From: Flavobacterium sp. NRK F7
Lineage (GTDB): Bacteria; Bacteroidota; Bacteroidia; Flavobacteriales; Flavobacteriaceae
NCBI RefSeq assembly: GCF_024054195.1
Contig: NZ_JAMXLB010000001.1
Location: 2,593,524-2,657,523 of the forward strand
Length of the DNA stretch: 64,000 nt
Direction: 5' to 3'
The notes beneath the pieces were generated by a model that saw only the letters and a list, made by a program, of their open reading frames with translations, was not told where the DNA came from and ran no database searches. Shown piece after piece: positions 1 to 7,187 of the stretch (position 1 is its first letter; every line of letters starts with the position of its first letter). The position numbers were made by a program, and so were the translations under genes.

Positions 1-348
1 GAAGAAATCTTGATGTTAGATTTAGACAAAAACGAAATTATTTTTTCCGAATCAGGTAGAAAACAACTAAGTAAACTAAAAGGAAGTTTATATGGTATTC
101 AATTCATTATGACCGACAATAAAAAACCAATAATGACAGGTTACTTATGGAATGATTTTTCACCTTATTGGTCTAATTGGAATACTATTTCTTACTCCAC
201 AGATTTTAATAAAAAAAAGAAAAATAGAATTTTTAAAGGAATTGGAAGACAAGATTTGTTGGGACAACCTATAAATTTCTCAAATTATACAGATCTTTTG
301 ATTGCATTTAAAGAATCTAATCGCTTAAAAGAAAAAGCTAGCCGCTAA
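1..348 (+). CDS. Hypothetical protein, probably 5'-truncated by the window edge
   Basis: The frame is open from base 1 with no stop before it, so the gene may begin outside the window; internal candidate starts are TTG at 10 and ATG at 13. The visible ~112-115 residues are soluble, rich in Asn, Lys and aromatic residues, with a WNDFSPYWSNWNTIS stretch near residue 47 and a basic KKKKNRIFKG segment. There is no signal peptide or membrane segment. I do not recognise the family. It is the first of three unrelated small plus-strand genes whose spacers begin alike. Confidence 0.55.
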   Translation, partial: EEILMLDLDKNEIIFSESGRKQLSKLKGSLYGIQFIMTDNKKPIMTGYLWNDFSPYWSNWNTISYSTDFNKKKKNRIFKGIGRQDLLGQPINFSNYTDLLIAFKESNRLKEKASR

Positions 349-493
349 CAGTGGTTTTGCTAGATTGCGAAAAATGTGCAAAAAATCACATTTTTCTCTC
401 GCAAGAAATTTTATCTTTAACAGAAAATAATCAGTTCTGAAGCTCGCAACCTCGTCAAGCGTCAAAACCATAGCACCAATATTACCAACCATC

Positions 494-1165
494 ATGAAAA
501 GACACCTACTCTTATTATTAGTCCTATTCTTCTTTGAAATTTCATTTGCGCAAGATGAAATCAGGATCAACTTCGAGGAGATAAAATCGAAAGTAGAAAA
601 TGTAAATTCAGAAAGCTATTATCCAAAACTTCTCAAAAGATTCAATGAGTTTGATAATACATTGACAGTAGAAGAGAATGCACTAATATATTATGGTTTT
701 TCATTTCAAGAAGATTACTTAAAAAATCAACCTAGAGAAGAACAACTTCTAACCTTTGCAAAAAACAATGACTATGAAAATGTTGTGAAAGAAGCTCAAA
801 AAATCCTAGAAAAAAATCCAGTTAGCTTGCGTGGTAATGATGAATTAGCTTATGCCTTATTTAAATTGGGAAAGCCTGAATCTGAATGGAAGAAATATCA
901 AAAAAGATTTAGAGATATTAGAAAAGTAATTTCTTTAAGTGGAAATGGTTCAAGCTGTGAAAACGCATTTAAAGTTATATATGTTTCCGACGAGTACATT
1001 ATGATTTATGACTATTTTGAAATTCCTAAAGTTAGTCGCCAAGGTTTATCTGGACATTGTGATAGATTTACGAACGAAGTTGGAGAATATTATAAAGCAA
1101 CCGAAATCTATTTTGACGCTTCAAGATCAATGATTAGACATGAAGAAATTATAAATAAGAAATAA
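494..1165 (+). CDS. Secreted DUF4919-like protein
   Basis: 223 residues starting with a clear Sec signal peptide (MKRH, hydrophobic Leu/Phe core, cleavage after SFA-Q near residue 20), so the protein is exported. The mature part is helical at first (residues ~25-145, with a TPR-like stretch around KNPVSLRGNDELAYALFKLG) and ends in a beta-rich region containing SGHCDRF and YKATEIYFD. Layout and motifs fit the Bacteroidota DUF4919 family, whose function is unknown. Start is the ATG directly before the signal peptide. It lies alone, 146 bp after the preceding gene and 147 bp before the next. Confidence 0.75.
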   Translation: MKRHLLLLLVLFFFEISFAQDEIRINFEEIKSKVENVNSESYYPKLLKRFNEFDNTLTVEENALIYYGFSFQEDYLKNQPREEQLLTFAKNNDYENVVKEAQKILEKNPVSLRGNDELAYALFKLGKPESEWKKYQKRFRDIRKVISLSGNGSSCENAFKVIYVSDEYIMIYDYFEIPKVSRQGLSGHCDRFTNEVGEYYKATEIYFDASRSMIRHEEIINKK

Positions 1166-1312
1166 ATACTTGTGCTAACAGCCATTTGTAACAATTGCTA
1201 AACTTGGGCTACTTAAGAATTTTCACTAAAAATTCAACAATGAGTTTTGTACTTGTTGACTTTTAGGGTAAATTCACTCAACTACTCATAGCCTAAACCT
1301 TTATATGATTTT

Positions 1313-1807
1313 ATGAAAACCGTCAAACAAAAATTCTACATCAAAAAAATGATACAAAAATGGTTGAAATACTTTAAAAAGAATACTATCAAAATAAAAC
1401 TTGATGTTGTTAAAGAAGCCATAATTGATTATCGAAGTGACGGTAAAGAATTGATGCGTAAACTTGCAGAAAAATATGGGCTTGATATTGAAAACGAAAA
1501 AGATTACGAAAAATTAATTTCAAGAAATAACGAAGAAATACCTATAAATGGTGAACTTTCTAAACGTTGGAATTATGCTTTTCACGGTTGTGAATGTGGA
1601 TTTTATAATAAAAAGAATAAACAACTAGTAGAGGTTGTATTAAGTAATCATCCAGAGTTTGGGCATATTGATAGTTGGTTTCTTTTATCTTACATGAAAT
1701 CAACTGAAAAATACAAAAAAGAAATAGAAGGAATTAATTGGCAACAACTTAAACCTTTTATTGAAAGATTATACCAAACGGGTGATATAGAATCTATAAA
1801 TGAATAA
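1313..1807 (+). CDS. Hypothetical protein
   Basis: 164 residues with a strongly basic N-terminus (about residues 1-32, many Lys), then a mixed alpha/beta body with HGCECGFYNKKNKQLVEVVL and NHPEFGHIDSWFLLSYMKS motifs. The His/Cys pair in HGCECG could bind metal, but that is only a guess. No signal peptide, no membrane segment. I do not recognise the family. It is the third member of the cassette-like array of small unrelated genes, and a GCCCAAC motif follows 8 bp after its stop. Confidence 0.6.
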   Translation: MKTVKQKFYIKKMIQKWLKYFKKNTIKIKLDVVKEAIIDYRSDGKELMRKLAEKYGLDIENEKDYEKLISRNNEEIPINGELSKRWNYAFHGCECGFYNKKNKQLVEVVLSNHPEFGHIDSWFLLSYMKSTEKYKKEIEGINWQQLKPFIERLYQTGDIESINE

Positions 1808-1894
1808 AAACCAACGCCCAACATCGTTTTTACCAATCACTAAACTCTTTCAAAGAACTCCTTTTCCTAAAACATCTCTATTTTTACCCCAATA

Positions 1895-2060
1895 ACCTAA
1901 AATTTTACCTCAAGGACCTAAACGTTTAGGTTGGAGACCTAAAATTTTAGGTAAGAGACCCAAAATTTTACGTAGGGAGACGTAAAATTTTACGGTAGCA
2001 GACGTAAAATTTTACGTTCAGGACCTAAAGTTTTACGTACAGAGACGTAAAATTTTAGGT
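1895..2060. repeat. Array of eight 16-bp palindromes at 21-22 bp spacing
   Basis: Eight units of the type ACCTAAAATTTTAGGT or ACGTAAAATTTTACGT start at 1895, 1916, 1937, 1958, 1980, 2002, 2023 and 2045. Units 2, 3 and 6 are perfect palindromes; the others have mismatches in the outer four bases, mixing the ACCT/AGGT and ACGT arms. The AAAATTTT centre is kept in six units, with AAACGTTT in unit 2 and AAAGTTTT in unit 7. Spacers are 5-6 bp and purine-rich (GGAG, AGAG, CAGG). The period is two turns of B-DNA, so every unit faces the same side. It ends 95 bp before the start codon of the next gene. Confidence 0.9.
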
Positions 2061-2154
2061 TTTTTCATGCATTTAACATATTTATAACACATTTCTTGCA
2101 ATTTATGGCATATCATTTGTAAATAGTTTCTTATAACAAATTAATAGTACAAAT

Positions 2155-2652
2155 ATGTCATTAAACAATTTAGGAGTATACCACATTACTCCAGCACAGA
2201 AACAAGCTATTGATGATGCTTTGGCGAGCATTGAAGCGAATTTAACTTCGGTTACTCAAAACTTATCTAACGATGACCGTCAAAAGTTTGGTAGCATTAA
2301 TGAGACCAATAAGTTATTGGTAAACAAATGCCGCGAATTTCAACAAACGCAAAGTAGCTTGGCTTCTCCCGATGTGGATTGGGTAGAATTTGAAGCCGAT
2401 TTTCAAGATCGTCTTTTTGCCGATACCCGTTTAGACCGTTTGGCAACGATTACCCGTATGTTGAGTGACTTTAAAATTGTACACGATTACGACAATTACC
2501 AAGATGCCCTCACCGATTATGATTTTAGTAAGTACAAATCCACAACCAAAACGCCTGGTTTTACTGGAAAAGTAGACGAACTGAGACAGTTTTTCCCAAA
2601 TACCAGTGCCAGCAGTACGTTGGTAACCAAAAATAATACGACTACCGAATAA
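2155..2652 (+). CDS. Hypothetical protein downstream of the palindrome array
   Basis: 165 residues, acidic, soluble and mostly helical, with no signal peptide and no Cys-rich motif apart from one Cys near residue 59. Recognisable stretches are ITPAQKQAIDDALASIE near the N-terminus, FGSINETNKLLVNKC in the middle and SSPDVDWVEFEADF-like text after it; the C-terminus is Ser/Thr/Asn-rich and probably disordered. I know no function. Codon choice is less AT-biased than in the three genes before it. The gene stands alone, between an array of eight phased palindromes and a good terminator at 2702, so it is probably monocistronic and controlled through that array (inference). Confidence 0.8.
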   Translation: MSLNNLGVYHITPAQKQAIDDALASIEANLTSVTQNLSNDDRQKFGSINETNKLLVNKCREFQQTQSSLASPDVDWVEFEADFQDRLFADTRLDRLATITRMLSDFKIVHDYDNYQDALTDYDFSKYKSTTKTPGFTGKVDELRQFFPNTSASSTLVTKNNTTTE

Positions 2653-2701
2653 GGATAGTTTTAAAAATAATCCTGTTTACTAGTTTGTTGAATTATTGGT
2701 A

Positions 2702-2731
2702 AAAGAGTGTCGCAAAGGCACTCTTTTTTTT
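2702..2731 (+). terminator. Rho-independent terminator
   Basis: Stem AAAGAGTG / CACTCTTT with a 9-nt loop followed by a run of T, 50 bp after the stop of the gene ending at 2652. Confidence 0.85.
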
Positions 2732-2790
2732 GTATAACTTTTAATTTATTTTTGAATTCTTACTTATTACTTTAAGAGAGAGCTATACCA

Positions 2791-2906
2791 ACTAATGGGA
2801 TGCTTTCAGCATGACAAGATTGTGGAGAATGTTTTTTAGTAATACCAAACATAATTTAACCACAAACTTTATACTCAATATTGTCACCCTGTAAGGGTCT
2901 CATAAG
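2791..2906. repeat. Intergenic repeat element, copy 1
   Basis: About 110 bp bounded by imperfect 21-bp inverted repeats: the left end TGGGATGCTTTCAGCATGAC (2796 on) and the right end (2882-2902), whose reverse complement reads TGAGACCCTTACAGGGTGAC. Each end is itself a small hairpin (ATGCT-ttc-AGCAT and ACCCT-gta-AGGGT). Bases 2794-2903 are identical to copy 4 at 3551-3660. No gene lies inside. Confidence 0.9.
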
Positions 2907-2929
2907 ATTTTAAATATACGTTTTACCTG

Positions 2930-3044
2930 CTAATGGGATGCTTATAGCATGACAAGATTGTGGAGAATGTTTTTTATAAATACTAAACATAATTTAACCA
3001 CAAACTTTACACTCAATACTGTCACCCTGTAAGGGTCTCATAAG
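2930..3044. repeat. Intergenic repeat element, copy 2
   Basis: Same element as copy 1, in the same orientation. The left-end loop is changed from TTC to TAT while the ATGCT/AGCAT stem is kept. It is joined to copy 1 by a short linker ending in ATACGTTTTACCTG. Confidence 0.9.
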
Positions 3045-3067
3045 ATTTTAACTATACGTTTTACAAG

Positions 3068-3158
3068 CTAATGGGATGCTTATAGCATGACAAGATTGTG
3101 GAGATAATACCAAACATAATTTAAGCCCAATACTGTCACCCTGTAAGGGTCTCATAAG
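3068..3158. repeat. Intergenic repeat element, copy 3 (internally shortened)
   Basis: Same ends as copies 1, 2 and 4, but about 25 bp of the middle is missing (the GAATGTTTTTTA and ACCACAAACTTTA parts). The linker before it resembles the linker before copy 2. The GIY-YIG gene follows directly. Confidence 0.88.
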
Positions 3159-3175
3159 TAAAGTAAAAAGATGAA

Positions 3176-3505
3176 TTATTCTTTAATAAATCGATCATTT
3201 AAAAATTCGAAATTATAATTATAAGAACGAATCAATTCTATTTTTCTTTCTCTTTTCCAATTTTTCAATTCTTTCTCTCTTTCAATAGCTAATTGAATCC
3301 ATGAAAATTTTTCGTAATAGACTAGATTACCCACTGAATATCTAGCAACAAAAGTATTGGTATTGGTTTTGTTTTTTATTGCTTCTAAATGTTGTTGCAA
3401 TCTTACCGTTAAATTATTGGTTACTCCAATGTAAAAAGTATTTCGATGTTTATTCGTTAAAATATAAACATAATAGGTGTATGATCCTTCATTAAAATGT
3501 TGCAT
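3176..3505 (-). CDS. Single-domain GIY-YIG nuclease
   Basis: A compact GIY-YIG endonuclease of about 109 residues from the start at 3505 (a further in-frame ATG lies at 3523). The motif pair appears as YVYILTN and FYIGVTNNL, followed by the conserved Arg in TVRLQQH and a Glu-rich helix (AIEREKELKNW) typical of the stand-alone UvrC-N/YhbQ-like family. There is no second domain. In this family the fold cuts DNA through a metal-dependent single active site; the target of stand-alone members is mostly unknown. The gene sits exactly between repeat copies 3 and 4, in the place of a repeat linker, which suggests it moves with or acts on the repeats (inference). Confidence 0.9.
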   Translation of the reverse strand: MQHFNEGSYTYYVYILTNKHRNTFYIGVTNNLTVRLQQHLEAIKNKTNTNTFVARYSVGNLVYYEKFSWIQLAIEREKELKNWKRERKIELIRSYNYNFEFLNDRFIKE

Positions 3506-3548
3506 GGCGAATAGAATAAGCATTAAATATAATACTTTTTTTAATCTT

Positions 3549-3660
3549 CTAATGGGATGCTTTCAGCATGACAAGATTGTGGAGAATGTTTTTTAGTAAT
3601 ACCAAACATAATTTAACCACAAACTTTATACTCAATATTGTCACCCTGTAAGGGTCTCAT
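3549..3660. repeat. Intergenic repeat element, copy 4
   Basis: Identical to copy 1 over 110 bp (3551-3660 against 2794-2903), which implies recent duplication or gene conversion. It lies on the far side of the GIY-YIG gene and in the same orientation as the other copies. Confidence 0.9.
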
Positions 3661-3834
3661 TCAAATATTATTTGTTGTTAAGTTACTCATAAAGGAGTAT
3701 GGTGAAGACATTATTTTTTGTGACTGCTTATGAAATGTTTTCTGTTTACTTAGCTTCCTTTTGAATCCAATCCGTTTTGCTTATTTTTGAAATCTCAATT
3801 ATTGCATTCACGCTATAAGCCTAAACTAATTGCT

Positions 3835-5244
3835 TTGAAATATCTTATTACTCTTTTATTAATGGTCTTTACGGGTTCTCTTTTGGGTCAAACCCTAACC
3901 AACGAATTACAACAAGAAATCCAAAGACGTGTCTCACTTCAAATTAATCCTAGTATAGCTATAGGTGTTTTATTGCCTGACAATACCACTCAATTCTATA
4001 ATTTTGGCTCAATTAATGAATCAAACAAGCAACCCGATAGTTTGACTTTATACGAAATAGGTTCGGTCACCAAAACTTTTACGGCTACACTTACTTCTAT
4101 TCATTTAAAAGACGCATTGCATACGTTTTTACCAGAGTATTTTTCGAAAATTAAAAACCCTCGGCTGGATTCGATTGCTATTTTTAATATAAGAAATCAC
4201 ACTGCGGGTCTTCCAAGACTATCCAATCAGTTTACACCTAAAAATTGGAGTGATCCTTTTCATGGGTATTCCAATGCTATTTTGGAAGCAGAATTACGAC
4301 AATTGCAAACCGATACTTCTTACACATGGCGCTATTCTAATTTAGGTTACAGTATTCTAGGCAGAACGCTTGAATTAGCCACTCACAAATCTTATGAAAC
4401 GCTGATGGGAAACTTATTGGAAACTATCGGTATGAAAAACACATTACTTCAGGTTCCTCAACAACAGCTCGATAATTTTGCACAACCAACCAATATTGGC
4501 ACGACCAATAGCCATTGGCATTTTACAGGTCCGAGTAGGTATGCAGGTGGATTGGTTAGTAACACCCAAGACTTGTTACTGTATTTAAAATACCAAAAGG
4601 AAACCAATCCTTTATTTCTCCCAAATTTGTTAAACCAACTTATCCCAACAGGTGTTCCAAATCTGGGAAAAGACAAACTTTTCTATAAAGAAGGTTGGTT
4701 TGTACTAACACCCGATGAAACCACTCAAATTGTATTGCATAATGGTGGTACTGGAGGTTATATTTCATTTATCGGCTTTAATAAAAAAACGCAAGTGGGA
4801 GTTGTGGTGCTTTCCAATTCTGTGACTGTTGTGGATGATCTTGGTATCGCTATTTTACATCCCTCATTTTCACTCTTTCATCCAGAAAGAACTATTGCTT
4901 ATGAATTAGCCGCTGCAATTGACAATGGAGACACCATGGAATTGTTTGAAAAATACAATAAATTCAAGAAAGAGAATTATCCGCAAAACATTATTGACAT
5001 CTATTGGTTAGAACGTTTTCATTTTGGAAAAGGAAATTATCGTATCAGTAATCAATTGAGTGCTATAATGATGCAAGAATTACCCGATGATTGGGAAGTT
5101 TATGATATTAGAGGGCAAAATTTAGAACAATTAGCTAAGTATGACGAAGCGATAACTGCTTACGAAAAAGCTTATACGATGCATTCGGAAAATGAAGTAA
5201 TAAAAGAAAAAATAAAGCGATGTAAAGCCAAATTGAAACAGTAA
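3835..5244 (+). CDS. Serine hydrolase (class C beta-lactamase fold) with C-terminal TPR
   Basis: Exported serine hydrolase of the beta-lactamase/penicillin-binding-protein family. From the TTG at 3835 it begins MKYLITLLLMVFTGSLLGQ, a good signal peptide; a longer reading from TTG 3787 adds 16 residues. Catalytic motifs are SVTK (residues 77-80), YSN (167-169) and HNGGTGG (302-308), the class C SxxK/YxN/HxG set. The last ~110 residues carry a TPR-like repeat (LEQLAKYDEAITAYEKAY). Such proteins are usually esterases or D-Ala peptidases rather than true beta-lactamases; the substrate cannot be told. The gene stands alone, 3' to the repeat cluster and convergent with the DUF3667 gene, one base apart. 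Confidence 0.88.
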   Translation: MKYLITLLLMVFTGSLLGQTLTNELQQEIQRRVSLQINPSIAIGVLLPDNTTQFYNFGSINESNKQPDSLTLYEIGSVTKTFTATLTSIHLKDALHTFLPEYFSKIKNPRLDSIAIFNIRNHTAGLPRLSNQFTPKNWSDPFHGYSNAILEAELRQLQTDTSYTWRYSNLGYSILGRTLELATHKSYETLMGNLLETIGMKNTLLQVPQQQLDNFAQPTNIGTTNSHWHFTGPSRYAGGLVSNTQDLLLYLKYQKETNPLFLPNLLNQLIPTGVPNLGKDKLFYKEGWFVLTPDETTQIVLHNGGTGGYISFIGFNKKTQVGVVVLSNSVTVVDDLGIAILHPSFSLFHPERTIAYELAAAIDNGDTMELFEKYNKFKKENYPQNIIDIYWLERFHFGKGNYRISNQLSAIMMQELPDDWEVYDIRGQNLEQLAKYDEAITAYEKAYTMHSENEVIKEKIKRCKAKLKQ

Positions 5245-5245
5245 C

Positions 5246-6013
5246 TTACCCTTTATGCGTTAGAATTCCAATAACAACACCAACAATTAGGATTAAAAGA
5301 AAGAAACTCGCAATCAACATTACAAAGAAAAAAACTCGCAGTAACATGGCTTTGATACTGAGACCAAATATTTTTCGAAGGGAATAGGTAAAATAAGCCA
5401 ACTGAAAGAAAAACATTAGCATATTAATCACTACTATTATTTCTTTATTAAATGCCGAAAATAACAAGACCACAGTGCTGATAATAGCTGCTTCCGAATA
5501 CAGATAAATATTGATGATAAAATGTTCGGCCCAATTGTAATCCTTGTATTTCGAGAATAAGACTTTGGTAAAAAACACATATAATGGAATAAAAAGCACC
5601 GCAAAAGCATTCGAATATTCTACAATATACGAATTGATTTTTAAGGCCAATTCTTTTTGCATTTCGTTATCATAAGAAGCCGCAGAAGCATCCATCAATT
5701 GTCCATAATCGATAAACCCTTTTTGTACCAAATAAAAGTACAAACCCGATAAGGTTAAGGCAAAAGCAAAATAAGAAACCGGATTAAAATAGCGTACCCT
5801 CTTCCCTTCTAAATAACCCGAAACTACTTCCTGTGGTTGTTTCAATAAGGTGAGAAAGGTTTGGTAGAATTTATTGTCAATATTAAAGAATTTATCCAAA
5901 AACTCTTCGAAAATAGTTTTAAAAGTAATTCTTTGTACTCCTACTTTTCCTCCACATTCTGGGCAAAACTTTTGATTATTAGTTAACTGGTTCAAGCAAT
6001 TTTTACACTCCAT
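5246..6013 (-). CDS. DUF3667 membrane protein with N-terminal zinc ribbon
   Basis: 255 residues. The N-terminus has a CKNC...CPEC zinc ribbon (residues 3-20), followed by the DUF3667 signature with a short amphipathic part (FLDKFFNIDNKFYQTFLTLL, LEGKRVRYFNPVSYF). About four to five transmembrane helices follow from residue 80 to the end. It is a widespread Bacteroidota inner-membrane family of unknown function. Start is the ATG just before the first Cys pair. It is divergent from dnaX, whose promoter lies in the shared 88-bp gap. Confidence 0.9.
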   Translation of the reverse strand: MECKNCLNQLTNNQKFCPECGGKVGVQRITFKTIFEEFLDKFFNIDNKFYQTFLTLLKQPQEVVSGYLEGKRVRYFNPVSYFAFALTLSGLYFYLVQKGFIDYGQLMDASAASYDNEMQKELALKINSYIVEYSNAFAVLFIPLYVFFTKVLFSKYKDYNWAEHFIINIYLYSEAAIISTVVLLFSAFNKEIIVVINMLMFFFQLAYFTYSLRKIFGLSIKAMLLRVFFFVMLIASFFLLILIVGVVIGILTHKG

Positions 6014-6053
6014 GGTTTGACCTATTATTTTTCAAATATATATTAAATTTACT

Positions 6054-6086
6054 TTTGAATAATCATAATTTGTACACTATATTTGT
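6054..6086 (+). promoter_or_regulatory. Bacteroidota-type promoter of dnaX
   Basis: TTTG at 6054-6057 and TATATTTG at 6079-6086 with a 21-bp spacer match the Flavobacterium/Bacteroides consensus TTTG-N17-23-TAnnTTTG. The start codon follows 15 bp later. Confidence 0.75.
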
Positions 6087-6101
6087 AATTCAATTACTGC
6101 A

Positions 6102-7187
6102 ATGGAACAATTTATAGTATCAGCTCGAAAATACCGTCCGCAAACCTTTAAAGATGTTGTGGGACAGAAAGCTATTACCAATACCTTGTTGAATGCCATT
6201 GAAACCAATCACCTGGCTCAAGCCTTACTATTTACAGGTCCGAGAGGTGTTGGTAAAACCACATGTGCGCGTATTTTGGCACGAAAAATCAATCAGGAAG
6301 GTTACGATGACCCCAATGAAGATTTTTCATTTAATGTATTCGAATTGGATGCTGCTTCCAATAATGGTGTAGATGACATTCGTAGTATTATCGATCAAGT
6401 ACGCATCCCTCCACAAACGGGAAAATACAAAGTATATATCATTGATGAGGTGCACATGTTGTCTCAGGCTGCTTTTAATGCTTTTTTAAAGACGTTAGAA
6501 GAACCGCCTAAACATGCCATTTTTATTTTAGCGACTACCGAAAAACATAAAATTATCCCAACGATTTTATCGCGTTGTCAAATTTTTGATTTCAAACGTA
6601 TTACGGTTACTGATGCCAAAGAACATTTAGCAGAAATTGCCAAAGAACAAGGCGTAACTTTTGAAGATGATGCTTTGCACATTATTGCGCAAAAAGCTGA
6701 TGGTGCGATGCGTGATGCTTTGTCTATCTTTGATCGAGTGGTTTCCTATTGCGGTACCAATTTAACGCGTCAAGCCGTAACCGAAAATTTAAACGTCCTT
6801 GATTTTGAATATTATATTAAAATCACCGATTTAATTTTAGAGAATAAAATTCCTGAATTGCTTTTAGCCTATAACGATATTTTAGCTAAAGGATTTGACG
6901 GTCATCATTTTGTTGCTGGTTTGGCATCACATTTTAGAGATGTATTAGTATGCAAAAACCCAGCTACTCTAGCGCTTTTAGAAGCAGGGGAACAAGCGCA
7001 AAGTTTGTATGCTGCTCAATCACAAAAAGCGACACAATCCTTTTTATTACAAGGCATTGAATTGGCAAATGATACCGATTTAAAATATAAAACGAGTCAG
7101 AATCAGCGTTTGCTTGTAGAACTCTGCTTAATGCAATTGGCCTCTATCACTATCGATGGAGAAAAAAAAAAGCTAAGTCCTTTATAA
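6102..7187 (+). CDS. dnaX: DNA polymerase III gamma/tau, zero-frame (gamma-like) product
   Basis: Clamp-loader ATPase that opens the beta clamp in DNA replication. AAA+ motifs are all present: Walker A GPRGVGKT (residues 46-53), DEVH (115-118), sensor 1 ATTE and the SRC arginine finger (157-159), followed by the lid and collar domain. The four-Cys zinc module of the E. coli protein is absent. In frame the protein stops at 361 residues just after a run of ten A. A shift to the -1 frame there continues for 222 codons to a stop at 7840, giving a 579-residue tau form. So the gene either makes two products by slippage or carries a one-base error. Confidence 0.93.
   Translation: MEQFIVSARKYRPQTFKDVVGQKAITNTLLNAIETNHLAQALLFTGPRGVGKTTCARILARKINQEGYDDPNEDFSFNVFELDAASNNGVDDIRSIIDQVRIPPQTGKYKVYIIDEVHMLSQAAFNAFLKTLEEPPKHAIFILATTEKHKIIPTILSRCQIFDFKRITVTDAKEHLAEIAKEQGVTFEDDALHIIAQKADGAMRDALSIFDRVVSYCGTNLTRQAVTENLNVLDFEYYIKITDLILENKIPELLLAYNDILAKGFDGHHFVAGLASHFRDVLVCKNPATLALLEAGEQAQSLYAAQSQKATQSFLLQGIELANDTDLKYKTSQNQRLLVELCLMQLASITIDGEKKKLSPL
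7161..7172 (+). other. dnaX: A10 slippery site in dnaX
   Basis: Ten consecutive A (7162-7171) followed by G. Read in the dnaX frame it contains the heptamer A-AAA-AAG, the same slippery sequence that drives -1 frameshifting in E. coli dnaX. The zero frame ends 15 nt later at TAA. No strong stem-loop is obvious downstream, so transcriptional slippage on the A run (as in Thermus dnaX) is as likely as ribosomal frameshifting. A missing base in the source sequence is the plain alternative. Confidence 0.65.

Noticed and set aside
1895..2060. Palindrome run as a CRISPR array
   Set aside because: Repeats are 16 bp with 5-6 bp similar spacers; there is no room for unique spacers.
2791..3660. Repeats as a CRISPR array
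   Set aside because: Units are ~110 bp with hairpin ends, linkers between copies are alike instead of unique, and no cas genes are present.
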